Positions 54,233 through 63,465 of a stretch of DNA of 64,000 nt are shown piece by piece; within the stretch, counting starts at the first letter, position 1, and each line of letters starts with the position of its first letter. The position numbers and the translations under genes were made by a program. Under the pieces are notes generated by a model. That model was given only the letters and a program-made list of their open reading frames with translations, was not told where the DNA came from and did not search any database. The stretch is taken from assembly GCF_963676855.1 (NCBI RefSeq), contig NZ_OY781460.1:1349501-1413500 (forward strand), in the 5' to 3' direction. This stretch comes from an uncultured Anaeromusa sp. Lineage in GTDB: Bacteria; Bacillota; Negativicutes; Anaeromusales; Anaeromusaceae.

Positions 54233-55579
54233 ATGGGAGCTCTTTGGAACTTTTTTAAATCTGGAGCGAATGCAACTCCGCTGACAGATGATAAAGAGAT
54301 CAAATCCAAGTTTAATTTATTCCGGTGGCAAGTATTTGGTTCTATTACCATTGGTTACGCATTGTTCTATGTACTGCGTCTTAATTTCTCGGTTATCAAA
54401 AAACCCCTGATGTCTATGGGCATTTTGAATGCACAGCAATTGGGACTTATGGGTTCGGTATTCTTTATTACGTATGGTATTGGAAAATTCACCAACAGCT
54501 TTTTGGCAGATAGGGTTAATAATAAACGATTTTTTGCTTTCGGACTTTTAATTTCTTCGATTGCCAGTACCCTGATGGGTTTTTGTAATGAATTTATGCC
54601 CTTGGTTGTTTTATGGGGTATTAATGGTTGGTTCCAGTCTTTTGGTGCAGGTCCTTGCATTGTGGCCCTGAATCAATGGTTTACCAACAAAGAGCGCGGC
54701 ACATACTATGGCATTTGGTTTACTAGCCATAATTTGGGTGCGGCCTTTACGTACTTGGTAACCGCTGTATTGGTTACTTCTTATAGCTGGCAGATGGGCT
54801 TCATCGTTCCTGGTATTGTTTGTGCTATAGGTTCAGTGGCGATCTTCTTCTTCATGCATGACCGTCCGGAAACCAATGGTTTGCCGAATGCGGAAGTGTA
54901 CAAGGGCGAAGTGCAGCCGACGGCTATTAAAACGGATAAGACGGTTGCGCAGTTGCAATGGGAAGTTGTTAAAAATCCGGCCGTTTGGATTCTCGGGATG
55001 TCCAGTCTTTGTTGCTACATTACTCGCTACGCTATTGAGAGCTGGGGTGTTGTTTACCTGACTGCGGCTAAAGGTTATTCGACTGTAGGCGCTGCAGGCG
55101 TGCTTGGTGGCATGCAGATTGCCGGTATTCTTGGCGCCATGACTTGTGGTCTCTTCTCGGATAAATTTTTCAATCATAAACGTAACATGCCTTGCCTGAT
55201 TTACGGTGTGTTATATGCTGGTTCCGTTGCTGCGTTCCTGTGGGCGCCGCAGAGCTTTACTATGGATATGATCAGCTTGTCGGTTTATGGCTGGGTTATG
55301 GGTGCCTTGGTATGCTACCTGGGCGGCCTGATGGCAGTTGATATTGTGCCGAAACGTGCGACTGGCGCTGCTATGGGTATGATCGGTCTTCTGAGCTATG
55401 CTGGTGCAGCGCTCCAAGAAGCCGTCAGTGGTTATTTTATCAATGCGCATATGACCATTGTTGAGGGCCAAAAAATATATGACTTCACCTATGCTGCTTA
55501 TTTCTGGGTTGGTGCGGCTGTGCTTTCGGCGCTGCTGGCTTTGTTGGTTTGGAATGCCAAACCGAAAGAAATAGTTTGA
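54233..55579 (+). CDS. Organophosphate:phosphate antiporter-type MFS transporter
   Basis: 448 residues with 12 membrane helices. The N-terminal FGSITIGYALFYVLRLNFSV includes the YxxR region of GlpT/UhpT (Arg in FYVLRLNFS), and GSVFFITYGIGKFTNSFLAD is the typical A-loop. This family exchanges sugar phosphates or glycerol-3-phosphate for phosphate. No UhpABC-like regulators are adjacent, so the substrate is undefined. ATG at 54233 with GAGG about 10 bases upstream; a TTG at 54227 is an alternative. Confidence 0.82.
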   Translation: MGALWNFFKSGANATPLTDDKEIKSKFNLFRWQVFGSITIGYALFYVLRLNFSVIKKPLMSMGILNAQQLGLMGSVFFITYGIGKFTNSFLADRVNNKRFFAFGLLISSIASTLMGFCNEFMPLVVLWGINGWFQSFGAGPCIVALNQWFTNKERGTYYGIWFTSHNLGAAFTYLVTAVLVTSYSWQMGFIVPGIVCAIGSVAIFFFMHDRPETNGLPNAEVYKGEVQPTAIKTDKTVAQLQWEVVKNPAVWILGMSSLCCYITRYAIESWGVVYLTAAKGYSTVGAAGVLGGMQIAGILGAMTCGLFSDKFFNHKRNMPCLIYGVLYAGSVAAFLWAPQSFTMDMISLSVYGWVMGALVCYLGGLMAVDIVPKRATGAAMGMIGLLSYAGAALQEAVSGYFINAHMTIVEGQKIYDFTYAAYFWVGAAVLSALLALLVWNAKPKEIV

Positions 55580-55606
55580 TTTTGTAATCATACAATCAAT
55601 AAAATG

Positions 55607-55650
55607 AAAGAGGCTATGATCCTTGTAGATGGGATCATAGCCTCTTTTTT
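55607..55650 (+). terminator. Terminator after the OPA transporter
   Basis: AAAGAGGCTATGATCC (55607-55622) pairs with GGATCATAGCCTCTTT (55632-55647), followed by T residues. Confidence 0.9.
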
Positions 55651-55774
55651 AACCTAAAAAGCCGTGCGAAATTACATTGAACGAAGGGATTGAAAGGAAT
55701 TTTCTTTTGCTATGATGAATAGTATAAAAAATACGTAATTTTTGCAAGAATCTTTTTTCATTGGAGTTGGTGCT

Positions 55775-57829
55775 GTGTCAATCCGCCAAAAAACGTTTTT
55801 AATTTGTGCCGGCTTTGCCTTTGTTGGGTTGTTAACGGTAGTGGTTTTAGTGCGGTTGTTTTTCGGCATTCATATGGAAAATGTGGAGCGTCAAGCTTTT
55901 ACTAGGGATGCACAGCGTATGGTACGTGCCGTGGCTTATGAAGTAGACGTCGTGTCTGATTTTGCCGCAGACTGGGCGGCGTGGGACGAAATGTATGCAT
56001 ACGTGCAAGGAGGTAATAATAAATTTGAAGAGACTTACTTGAACAAGTCGGTCTTTCAGCAACAAAAATTGAATTGGATGGCTCTAAGCAATAAAGAAGG
56101 AACGCTTTTGTTTTTGCGTACTTATGATGGAAATCGGGAAATGTTTTGGCCGGCAGCGGTGCGGGAACAAGAGGTTGTACAACGTGTTCTTGCGCAGGCC
56201 GCGCTTCGACAGCAAAACGTGCTTTCTGGTGTATTACGCTTGCCCCAAGGGCCGCTTCTTTTCTCTGTACAGCGTGTTATGAATTCCAAGAAAACCGCGC
56301 AGGGCGATGGATGGTTATTTACGGGGCGGTATCTGGGGGGTTTTCAGGGAGATCCCATTCGGTGGGCGGTTGATGGTCAGGTTTCGTGGAGCGTGGCGGA
56401 AGGCGGCGGAGCGACGGCCTGGCTGGATGATCAGGGACATCAAAACGTTCCTTTTCGTATTTGAAACGACGAGGAGAAAAATTACGCAGAAGCCGATTTG
56501 GCGGATGTTTCAGAAGATGGCTATTTGCAACTGCACCTAGAAGAAGACCGGCATTATTATCGAGAAAGCTTGGTCATATTTTGGAAGCTAGTTGCGGTAT
56601 TGGCGGCGATAATGGTCCTTGGCGGTGTAGGAACTTATTTTCTGATGGAATGGCTGGTCTTGCGCCGGGTAACAAAACTGACCCGTTATTTAGAAACCAT
56701 CCAAGACTTTTCTAAAGAGTTTTCTCCCTTGTCGGCGAACGGAAATGATGAGATCGCTATCTTGACCCGGAAATTGCAGCAAATGCTGCGGCAGCTTTGG
56801 GACAATCATCAGCAAATGCAGTACTTAGGGTGGCATGATGGCTTGACTGGCGCTCGTAACCGTCTGGCTTATGAAGCGGATTTGCAAAAGCGGAATGCTG
56901 GGGGAACGGCGTTGCCAATAGGTTTGATTCTCCTTGATATTGACGGCTTGAAATTGGTCAATGATGCGTTGGGTCATGATAAGGGCGATCAGCTTTTGCG
57001 CGAAATGGTGCGAAATGTGAAAAACGTGGTGCAAGATCAAGGCGAGCTGTATCGTGTTGGAGGAGACGAATTTATTTTTGTTATGCAAGGTGCTGCGGAA
57101 GAACAATTGCACAGCTATGCGGAAAGGCTGCGGAAACGGCTGGGATTTGTGACGTTGGAAGGCGGCATTCCTTTTAGCGTTTCTGTAGGTTTTGCTTGGG
57201 GTGAGCAAGAAAAGGAAGTAGAACTTATTCGGAGTGCAGATCGCATGATGTATGGAGAAAAACTGTTTCGGCAACACAGCCGTTGCAATGAAGTGGTGCA
57301 GTCGTTGCGCGAGGCTTTGGCGGCGCGAGATCATATTACCGAAGGGCATGCCAGCCGTTTGGGCGAGTTGGCTGTAGCGGTAGCGCGGTATATTGAAAGT
57401 CCGCTGGAGTCGTTGGGGGATTTGCGTTTGTTGGCGGAATTCCATGATGTTGGGAAAATCGGCGTTCCCGATCGGATTTTAAATAAACCGGGACGCCTGG
57501 AACCGGAGGAATGGGAAGAAATGCGCAAACATAGTGAAGTAGGGTATCGTATTGCACAGGCGACGCCGACGTTGCAGCCCATTGCCAGTTTTATTTTGCA
57601 TCACCATGAATGGTGGAATGGTCAGGGGTATCCGCTGGGTCTGGCGGGCGAGGATATTCCCTTGGCCTGCCGTATCTTGTCGATAGTTGATGCGTATGAT
57701 GCTATGACGAATGACCGGCCCTATCGTAAAGCCATGCCTAAAGAAGAGGCGTTGGCAGAGCTGCGGCGAGGCGCCGGAGGCCAGTTTGATGCACGTCTGG
57801 TGGCTGCGTTTGAAGAAGTTTTACAATAA
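55775..57829 (+). pseudogene. CHASE4-HAMP-GGDEF-HD-GYP gene interrupted by an in-frame TGA
   Basis: A single reading frame with one in-frame stop, TGA at 56462-56464. Before it lies a signal-anchor and CHASE4 sensor (ADWAAWDEMYAYVQGGNN). After it come the rest of the sensor, a second membrane segment, HAMP, a GGDEF domain (YRVGGDEFIFVM) and an HD-GYP domain (FHDVGKIGVPDRI and WWNGQGYPLG). The fused protein would both make and degrade cyclic-di-GMP. The TGA replaces one codon between VPFRI and NDEEKN, so a point mutation is the simplest cause; selenocysteine is unlikely because there is no Cys context. The downstream part could still be expressed from the ATG at 56498 as a soluble or membrane GGDEF-HD-GYP enzyme. 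GTG start at 55775 preceded by GGAG. Confidence 0.75.
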
Positions 57830-57902
57830 AATAATAAAACGGAAAGGAAATTGGCTTTTGAAAGCGAAATGGGAATAAGTACAATTTAGAAGTGCTTGGG
57901 TG

Positions 57903-57924
57903 ACTGCCAAGAAGGCAGTTTTCT
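57903..57924 (+). terminator. Short hairpin before the globin receptor gene
   Basis: ACTGCC (57903-57908) pairs with GGCAGT (57914-57919), followed by TTTCTT. A weak terminator or leader hairpin. Confidence 0.4.
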
Positions 57925-57955
57925 TAGGCTATGAAGGCAAGAGGAGGACGTAGGG

Positions 57956-59239
57956 ATGTTTGGCAGAGGAAAAAAAGAAATAGGAGGCGCTGTAGCGCCG
58001 GGGAAATATTCCGTTAATAATCAGGTAGCCAAGAAATTCTTAGCGTTAGATGAAGCGACTTTGGGGCATTTGGCTTGCTTGAAGCCGATTATAGAAGGGA
58101 ATCTAGAAGCGATTGCCACTGAGTTTTATCGACGGTTGACGGATGTACCGGAAGTGGAAGCGTTTATAAAAAGGCAGTCTACTGTGGAACGCCTGAAGAT
58201 AACTTTGAAGCAGCTATTGCAAAAGCTGTATGTTACGAATATTACGCCGGAGTATATGGCTAATATGCATCGTGTCGGGGAAGTACATAATCGCATTAAA
58301 TTGCCAGCGGATTGGTTTATTTTAGCGTGTGGCGCACTGCGCCATGTGTTGGTGCCGCATATCGTGCGCGCATATGGAAGAGATGCAACGAAGCTGACTT
58401 TGGTGCTGCAGGCGTTTGATCAGATTATGCAGTTGATTGAGGCTGAAGTAAATCAGTCCTTTATTGAATCCTTTGCGAAGGAATTGGACCAAAAGGAAGA
58501 ATTAGAAGCGTTGATGGAAGAACAAACTGCATTAGTCAGAAAGGTGCAGGACTCCAGTCAGACGTTGGCGGCGACGGCGGAGGAAACAACGGCATCGGCT
58601 TCGCAAATGGCCCATGCATCCGTACAAATCAAGGATGCCTCTGAACGAGCGAAAAATGCGGCGGAAGAAGCGCGCGCCAGTGCTGGTGAAGGCGAACGGT
58701 TGTCTAGGGAGACCTTGACTCAGGTGGAGGCCATGGTAGCCTCTAACCAGGGAGCGCAAGAGAAAGTGGCATCCTTGGAAGCTACTTCGGAAGCGGTGGG
58801 GAACATTGTAGAAACCATTACCGGCATAGCAGGCCAGACCAATTTATTGGCGCTGAATGCGGCCATTGAAGCAGCTCGTGCTGGCGAAGCTGGGCGTGGG
58901 TTTGCTGTGGTGGCGGAGGAAGTGCGTAAACTGGCGGAACAAAGCCGTTCGGCGGCTAACGAAATTGTTGAGCTGATTCAGCGCAATAATGCTTCCACAG
59001 GGGAAGTGGTTTCCAGCATGGCCCAACAGGCGGAAACTATGAATCGTGTGGGCACGGCAGTTAATGAGACGTCCGGGCGGATGACGCATATTATGGAATC
59101 CATTGCTAACAATTATAAACAAGTGGAACATATCAATACGGCAGTAGCCAGCTTGGTGGAAACCTCGCACGAGATCGAAAAGGCTTCGGACGAAGTAGCT
59201 GGAGCGGCTACGGACTTGTCGGCGATGGTTGTGAAATAA
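57956..59239 (+). CDS. Globin-coupled chemotaxis receptor (HemAT-like)
   Basis: 427 residues, soluble. The N-terminal protoglobin domain (about 20-180) includes [19 protein letters not shown] with the expected haem-proximal His. A linker leads to the MCP signalling domain with [20 protein letters not shown] as hairpin tip. No membrane segment is seen, as in HemAT. It should sense O2 or another gas through haem and steer an aerotactic or avoidance response, useful for an anaerobe. AGGAGG lies near 57942. A terminator follows at 59306. Confidence 0.93.
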   Translation: MFGRGKKEIGGAVAPGKYSVNNQVAKKFLALDEATLGHLACLKPIIEGNLEAIATEFYRRLTDVPEVEAFIKRQSTVERLKITLKQLLQKLYVTNITPEYMANMHRVGEVHNRIKLPADWFILACGALRHVLVPHIVRAYGRDATKLTLVLQAFDQIMQLIEAEVNQSFIESFAKELDQKEELEALMEEQTALVRKVQDSSQTLAATAEETTASASQMAHASVQIKDASERAKNAAEEARASAGEGERLSRETLTQVEAMVASNQGAQEKVASLEATSEAVGNIVETITGIAGQTNLLALNAAIEAARAGEAGRGFAVVAEEVRKLAEQSRSAANEIVELIQRNNASTGEVVSSMAQQAETMNRVGTAVNETSGRMTHIMESIANNYKQVEHINTAVASLVETSHEIEKASDEVAGAATDLSAMVVK

Positions 59240-59305
59240 GCCAAACCGTCAGAAACAGGGAACGTAAGCATGCGCTTGTCCACAATAATAGGCGGAATAT
59301 ATCGC

Positions 59306-59346
59306 AAAAGCAACAGGCAGCCACAGAGGCTGCTTGTTGCTTTTTT
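59306..59346 (+). terminator. Terminator after the globin receptor gene
   Basis: A 17-bp stem (59306-59322 with 59328-59344, one G-U pair) followed by T residues. Confidence 0.88.
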
Positions 59347-59455
59347 GTAAAAAAACATAGTGTGATGGAAAAAAACGCAAATCCAAGAAAAATCCAAGGA
59401 AATCAAGGCATAATAAGAATGGGTAAGTTATCAATTCAATTAAGGGGGCATGAAA

Positions 59456-59872
59456 ATGCAAATCGGTTCTGTAAGTAGTGCAGCAAGCAGTATGCAACAA
59501 ACACTTAGCAAAAGCACTTCTAGCACTTCAAGCACTTCAAGCACTTCAAGTTCTTCTAGTAGTTCGGACTCTACGCTGGAAAAGCTGAAACAGCAACAAG
59601 CGCAGATTGAAAAGCAAATTGAAAATCTGAAGGAACGCATTAAAAACGACAAAGACAATCAGGCGTTACAGCAGCAATTGCAGCAACTGCAGTCCCAACT
59701 CCAAGAAGTCAATTCGGAGATTTCTGATGCGGAAAACAGCAGCAGCTCAAGCAATGCTAGTGGTAGTCCGAAAGGTGGTGCTCCGGCAAGTGCACCGGCT
59801 GCGTCGGGGGGCGGAACAGGAGCTTCTGCTGCGGGGACGGTTTCTGCCACCAAAGTCGATATTCAAGCTTGA
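59456..59872 (+). CDS. FlxA-like coiled-coil protein with Ser/Thr repeat
   Basis: 138 residues. A Ser/Thr-rich segment (about 20-40) is encoded by four 9-bp repeats (59513-59548). A strong coiled coil follows (KLKQQQAQIEKQIENLKERI, then QQLQQLQSQLQEVNSEIS), then a Gly/Ala/Ser/Pro tail. FlxA-like family proteins have this design and are associated with flagellar gene expression in some bacteria; function is unknown. ATG at 59456 has AAGGGGG about 8 bases upstream; another ATG at 59450 is too close. Confidence 0.7.
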   Translation: MQIGSVSSAASSMQQTLSKSTSSTSSTSSTSSSSSSSDSTLEKLKQQQAQIEKQIENLKERIKNDKDNQALQQQLQQLQSQLQEVNSEISDAENSSSSSNASGSPKGGAPASAPAASGGGTGASAAGTVSATKVDIQA

Positions 59873-59931
59873 ATTTGATCCCGTGGGGGTGATTGCCGTG
59901 CGGGCCATCGCCCCTAGATCGGGAAGCTTGA

Positions 59932-59960
59932 TTGACAGGGTGCATAAGGCGTGGTATTTT
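59932..59960 (+). promoter_or_regulatory. Promoter of the two-component operon
   Basis: TTGACA (59932-59937) and TATTTT (59955-59960) with a 17-base spacer, 84 bases before the response-regulator start. Confidence 0.6.
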
Positions 59961-60044
59961 TCATATGAATTAAGAAGGCAGCTGCAGGGAAGCGGCTGTG
60001 TACGAAGGCAAGGAGCATGTTTTCGTAGAAAGAATGGGAGAAGT

Positions 60045-60722
60045 ATGAGACTGCTGCTTGTAGAAGATGAACCTAAACTCTTGGAAGCGTTGGAATATTT
60101 ATTGAAGCGAAATGGCTATGCTGTAGATACGGCGATGGATGGGGACAATGCTATGGATTTGGCATCTAGCGATGTATATGACCTTTTGGTGTTAGACTGG
60201 ATGCTTCCCGGGAAGAATGGTCTGAATATTGTGAAAGAATTGCGCAAAAACGGCATGGATGTGCCGGTTTTGTTTTTGACGGCGAGAGACTCGCTGGAAG
60301 ATCGAGTTGCTGGCTTAGATGCCGGTGCGGATGATTATTTGGTGAAGCCTTTTTCTACAGACGAGCTTTTGGCCCGTCTCAGAGCGTTGTGGAGAAGAAA
60401 GGGTAAAAATTTTTTGGGAAATACGATTGCGGTCAATGAATACACCTTAGACCCCTTAAAGGGCGAGGTGACAACAGATACGGAAACTATCCGCTTAAGC
60501 GTTAAAGAGACACAACTATTGGAGATGCTTATGCTGAATCATGATAAAGTTATCAGTAAGGAACGATTATTTGAACGAGTATGGGGGTATTGTTCTGAAG
60601 CAGAGGTATCTAATGTGGAGCTTTACGTCCATTATTTGCGAAAAAAGCTGAACACTTGGCGTATTCGTACGGTGCGAGGAGTAGGCTATTATTGGCAGAA
60701 TGGAGAAGAGCATGTTTCGTAA
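60045..60722 (+). CDS. OmpR-family response regulator
   Basis: 225 residues. The receiver has the acidic pair in LLVEDEP, phospho-acceptor Asp51 in VLDWMLPG, Thr in FLTARDS and Lys in DDYLVKPFS. The C-terminal winged-helix DNA-binding domain includes TLDPLKGEVT and VELYVHYLRKKL with RTVRGVGYYW. ATG at 60045 is chosen (GGGAG at 60036-60040) over the far longer upstream frame that covers the FlxA-like gene. It overlaps the histidine kinase by 11 bases. Confidence 0.95.
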   Translation: MRLLLVEDEPKLLEALEYLLKRNGYAVDTAMDGDNAMDLASSDVYDLLVLDWMLPGKNGLNIVKELRKNGMDVPVLFLTARDSLEDRVAGLDAGADDYLVKPFSTDELLARLRALWRRKGKNFLGNTIAVNEYTLDPLKGEVTTDTETIRLSVKETQLLEMLMLNHDKVISKERLFERVWGYCSEAEVSNVELYVHYLRKKLNTWRIRTVRGVGYYWQNGEEHVS

Positions 60723-61971
60723 GCTTCATGCGCAGTTTGTTTTTATCAATTTAGTGGTCATTGCGTGTGTGTTTTCAGTGCTGGCGTTGGGCAGCTATTG
60801 GTTTTTGCGGACGCACCTTACGGAGAAAGCTGCTTTCTTTGCAGAACGCATGGTTGAGGATGCAGAACGTGGACGTTTACCAGCGCAGATGCATGGCGGC
60901 GAGCAACCGCCTCCGCCTCCGAGGCCGATGGAACTGTATCTGGGCGTAGTGGATATAAAAGGCAGTTTGGCAGGGCCGTCCATGGATCCTTGGGCGAGAG
61001 CCATACCAAATGTAGAGGAAATAACTACGCTGGCGGTGGTGCAAAAGGCAGGTCAAGGTTTTGTGGAATGGAAGGGGACAGAATACTTCTTTTTTCGCAA
61101 AGACCTAGACGACCATTCCGGCTACATTGTGATGGTGCAGAACTTTGAACATGATAATGAAATACTGCAGAATCTGATGCTGGCTTTATTGGGGACAGGT
61201 CTTGCTTGTCTGGCGTTATCTTTATTTGGGAACGTATACTGGGGGCGGCAGGCAGTAGAACCGGTGCGCAAAGCTTGGGAGCAGCAACGCGATTTCTTGG
61301 CGGATGCTTCTCATGAGTTGCGGACACCGCTGACTGTAATTCTGACGAACTTGAGTTTGCTGAGAGACGAACCAGGTTCGCAGCGATATGGGCGGCAGCG
61401 TTGGTTGGAAAATATGGAAGAAGAAATTCACCACATGAGCGATTTGGTGGATGGGCTGCTTTTTTTGGCGCGCAGCGATGCGAAACAAAAAGTGCTGAAC
61501 TGCAGGCCTTTTTTATTATCAGAAACAATTGCAGGATTAGTGGCCGCTTTTCGCCCGCTGGCGCGGGGAAAAAACGTGGAGCTGCGCCTTTATTGCGAGG
61601 AAGATATTTGGTTGGATGGCGATGAAACAAGAATGCGCCAGGTAGCGGAAAATTTACTGAACAATGCCTTGCGGCATACGCAAGAAGGTGGCCGCATTGA
61701 GCTTAGTATGAATCGTCAAGATGGCAAGATTAGCTTAGCGGTAGCAGACACCGGGGAAGGGATTTGTGCCGAGAACTTGCCGCATATTTTCCAACGCTTT
61801 TATCAAGGCGATCCGTCGCATTCGCGCGGCAAGGGCGGTTTGGGCTTGGCGATCGTCAAAAGCATTGTAGAAAACCATGGCGGCAAGATAAGTGTGAGCA
61901 GCCAAGTAGGAGAAGGCGCTGAGTTTTTGGTGTGTCTACCTGCTTTGCTTAGTGAGAACATGGGGGGATAA
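60712..61971 (+). CDS. Sensor histidine kinase
   Basis: 419 residues. TM1 (about 10-30), a 120-residue extracytoplasmic sensor with a Pro-rich PPPPPRP stretch near residues 66-72, TM2 (about 152-175), then the H-box FLADASHELRTPLTVI, N-box QVAENLLNNALRHTQ, and G boxes VADTGEGI and GKGGLGLAIVKSI. ATG at 60712 with GGAGAAG just upstream. It phosphorylates the regulator ahead of it, and may also serve the one after. Confidence 0.94.
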   Translation: MFRKLHAQFVFINLVVIACVFSVLALGSYWFLRTHLTEKAAFFAERMVEDAERGRLPAQMHGGEQPPPPPRPMELYLGVVDIKGSLAGPSMDPWARAIPNVEEITTLAVVQKAGQGFVEWKGTEYFFFRKDLDDHSGYIVMVQNFEHDNEILQNLMLALLGTGLACLALSLFGNVYWGRQAVEPVRKAWEQQRDFLADASHELRTPLTVILTNLSLLRDEPGSQRYGRQRWLENMEEEIHHMSDLVDGLLFLARSDAKQKVLNCRPFLLSETIAGLVAAFRPLARGKNVELRLYCEEDIWLDGDETRMRQVAENLLNNALRHTQEGGRIELSMNRQDGKISLAVADTGEGICAENLPHIFQRFYQGDPSHSRGKGGLGLAIVKSIVENHGGKISVSSQVGEGAEFLVCLPALLSENMGG

Positions 61972-61973
61972 TT

Positions 61974-62708
61974 GTGGAAATGTCAATACAGATAAATGAA
62001 GGACTGGCTGGTGGTTGGTGGCAAGCGCCAACAGCCGTAGGAGAGCCTAAAATTAATTTATTGGATGAAGATGCGGCCTATAGTCAAGTGGTAGCATATT
62101 GTTTGGAACAAGAAGGCTGGCAAGTACAGTGCTGCCCTATGGAAGAAAAAGAGGCGTGGATGCAGGGCGAAAAGCCAGATGTCTGGGTAATTGACGGAGA
62201 TAGTGCAGACGGCTTTCGCTTGATGCGCGAATTGCGCCGGGCCGATGAAGCGGCGCCGATTGTCTTGACTATGGCGAAGGAGCGTATTCTAGACCGTGTC
62301 ACTGCATTGGAGCTGGGGTGTCAAGACTTGGTGCTTAAACCGTTTTCCCCAAAAGAATTGGTGTTGCGTCTGCGGCGTGTTTTGGCCGCGGCTAAACCGG
62401 CGATTTCCGGTAGCAGTAAGGCTTTGGAGCGGACATTGCAAACATACCGACTTTGCTATGAAGAACGCAGTGTCATTGGTGAGTTGGGCGCCGTATATTT
62501 GACAAACAAAGAATTTGCGTTGTTGGATTGCTTTGCAAGGCATAAAGGGACGGCTTTGTCGCGGGAACAAATTTTGCGCCATGTTTGGGGAGATAGCTAC
62601 TTTGGTTCGGACCGAGTTGTGGATGATTTAGTGCGGAGAACGCGGAAAAAACTGCAAGGATTGCGCGTGCAAACCTTATATGGTTATGGGTATCGTGTCA
62701 ACGCATGA
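61974..62708 (+). CDS. Second OmpR-like response regulator
   Basis: 244 residues. A 25-residue N-terminal extension precedes the receiver domain, which keeps the acidic patch LLDEDAAY, phospho-acceptor Asp in DVWVIDGD, Thr in IVLTMAK and Lys in LVLKPFS. The DNA-binding domain ends RVQTLYGYGYRVNA. It starts three bases after the histidine kinase stop (GTG at 61974, GGGGGG at 61962-61967). The arrangement RR-HK-RR suggests it is a second output or modulator of the same kinase. Confidence 0.9.
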   Translation: MEMSIQINEGLAGGWWQAPTAVGEPKINLLDEDAAYSQVVAYCLEQEGWQVQCCPMEEKEAWMQGEKPDVWVIDGDSADGFRLMRELRRADEAAPIVLTMAKERILDRVTALELGCQDLVLKPFSPKELVLRLRRVLAAAKPAISGSSKALERTLQTYRLCYEERSVIGELGAVYLTNKEFALLDCFARHKGTALSREQILRHVWGDSYFGSDRVVDDLVRRTRKKLQGLRVQTLYGYGYRVNA

Positions 62709-62717
62709 TGCTGTAGG

Positions 62718-62752
62718 AAAGGACTACATGTTTGAGACGGTAGTCCTTTTTC
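62718..62752 (+). terminator. Terminator of the two-component operon
   Basis: AAAGGACTAC (62718-62727) pairs with GTAGTCCTTT (62740-62749), followed by T residues. Confidence 0.78.
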
Positions 62753-62919
62753 TCCACAACTTAGTTTGTTCACGGTAAAATAAAGCAGGTTTTTGGCGTA
62801 TAGATAGGGAACATAGCTTACTTGGCTTTAGTTTTTTTCGATTCTGTTCGATAATACAAATAGGCATGGACAGCGGAAAAAATGCGTAGGGACGCGCGTA
62901 GAAAATAGGAGGAAAAAAG

Positions 62920-63366
62920 ATGAGTACAAGCGTAACAGGGACAACTACAGATTATTGGAAAAAACCAACAAGCGTGGATAGTGGATCCTCGGCAGGAGGT
63001 ACGGACAGCCTAAGTACGGTAGATTCCTTTTTGAAAATCCTGGCGTCGGAACTCCAAAATCAAGACCCGACAGAACCGGTCAGCAATACCGAGTATGTGG
63101 CCCAATTGGCGCAGTTTAACAGTCTGCAGCAAATGTCGTCTTTGAATGGGAGCATGAGTAAATTCCAGGGCTATTCGTTGATTGGCATGCAAGTTTCCTA
63201 TTCGGCGACGGATTCGACTGGCAAGTCCATAAGTGGGACAGGCATTGCTAAGTCGGTTGTGACTAACGGCAATGATGTGTATGTAATGGTGGATGGTAAT
63301 AAAATTAAGATTTCTTCGATTACGAAGGTGGAAACACCTACAACTACGACAACGCCTACAACCTGA
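62920..63366 (+). CDS. flgD: Flagellar hook capping/assembly protein
   Basis: 148 residues, a short FlgD. The conserved N-terminal region SFLKILASELQNQDPTEPVSN with YVAQLAQFNSLQQM is present, in which LASELQNQDPTEP is the key motif. The C-terminal part is only a small beta-domain and a Thr/Pro-rich tail, so it lacks the Fn3-Tudor head of E. coli FlgD, as in many Firmicutes. It should cap the growing hook during assembly. Upstream 212 bases hold a terminator and a GGAGG site. Followed 99 bases later by flgE. Confidence 0.88.
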   Translation: MSTSVTGTTTDYWKKPTSVDSGSSAGGTDSLSTVDSFLKILASELQNQDPTEPVSNTEYVAQLAQFNSLQQMSSLNGSMSKFQGYSLIGMQVSYSATDSTGKSISGTGIAKSVVTNGNDVYVMVDGNKIKISSITKVETPTTTTTPTT

Positions 63367-63465
63367 AGCAACGAGGCGGCTGGACTCGTGAGAGAAGCTG
63401 CTGCTATTTCGGAGTGACGGATGAAATAGCTTTCTATTTTTATTTGAGAGTGGGAGGAATTCATT

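Noticed and set aside
56462..56464. Selenocysteine at the in-frame TGA of the CHASE4 gene
   Set aside because: No cysteine-like context is expected at this position of CHASE4 and no convincing SECIS-type hairpin follows directly; a nonsense mutation is simpler.
59513..59548. CRISPR-like repeat
   Set aside because: Units are only 9 bp and contiguous without spacers; no CRISPR array was seen anywhere in the window.
59727..60044. Upstream extension of the OmpR regulator frame
   Set aside because: It overlaps the FlxA-like gene and lacks similarity; ATG at 60045 with GGGAG gives a standard receiver start.
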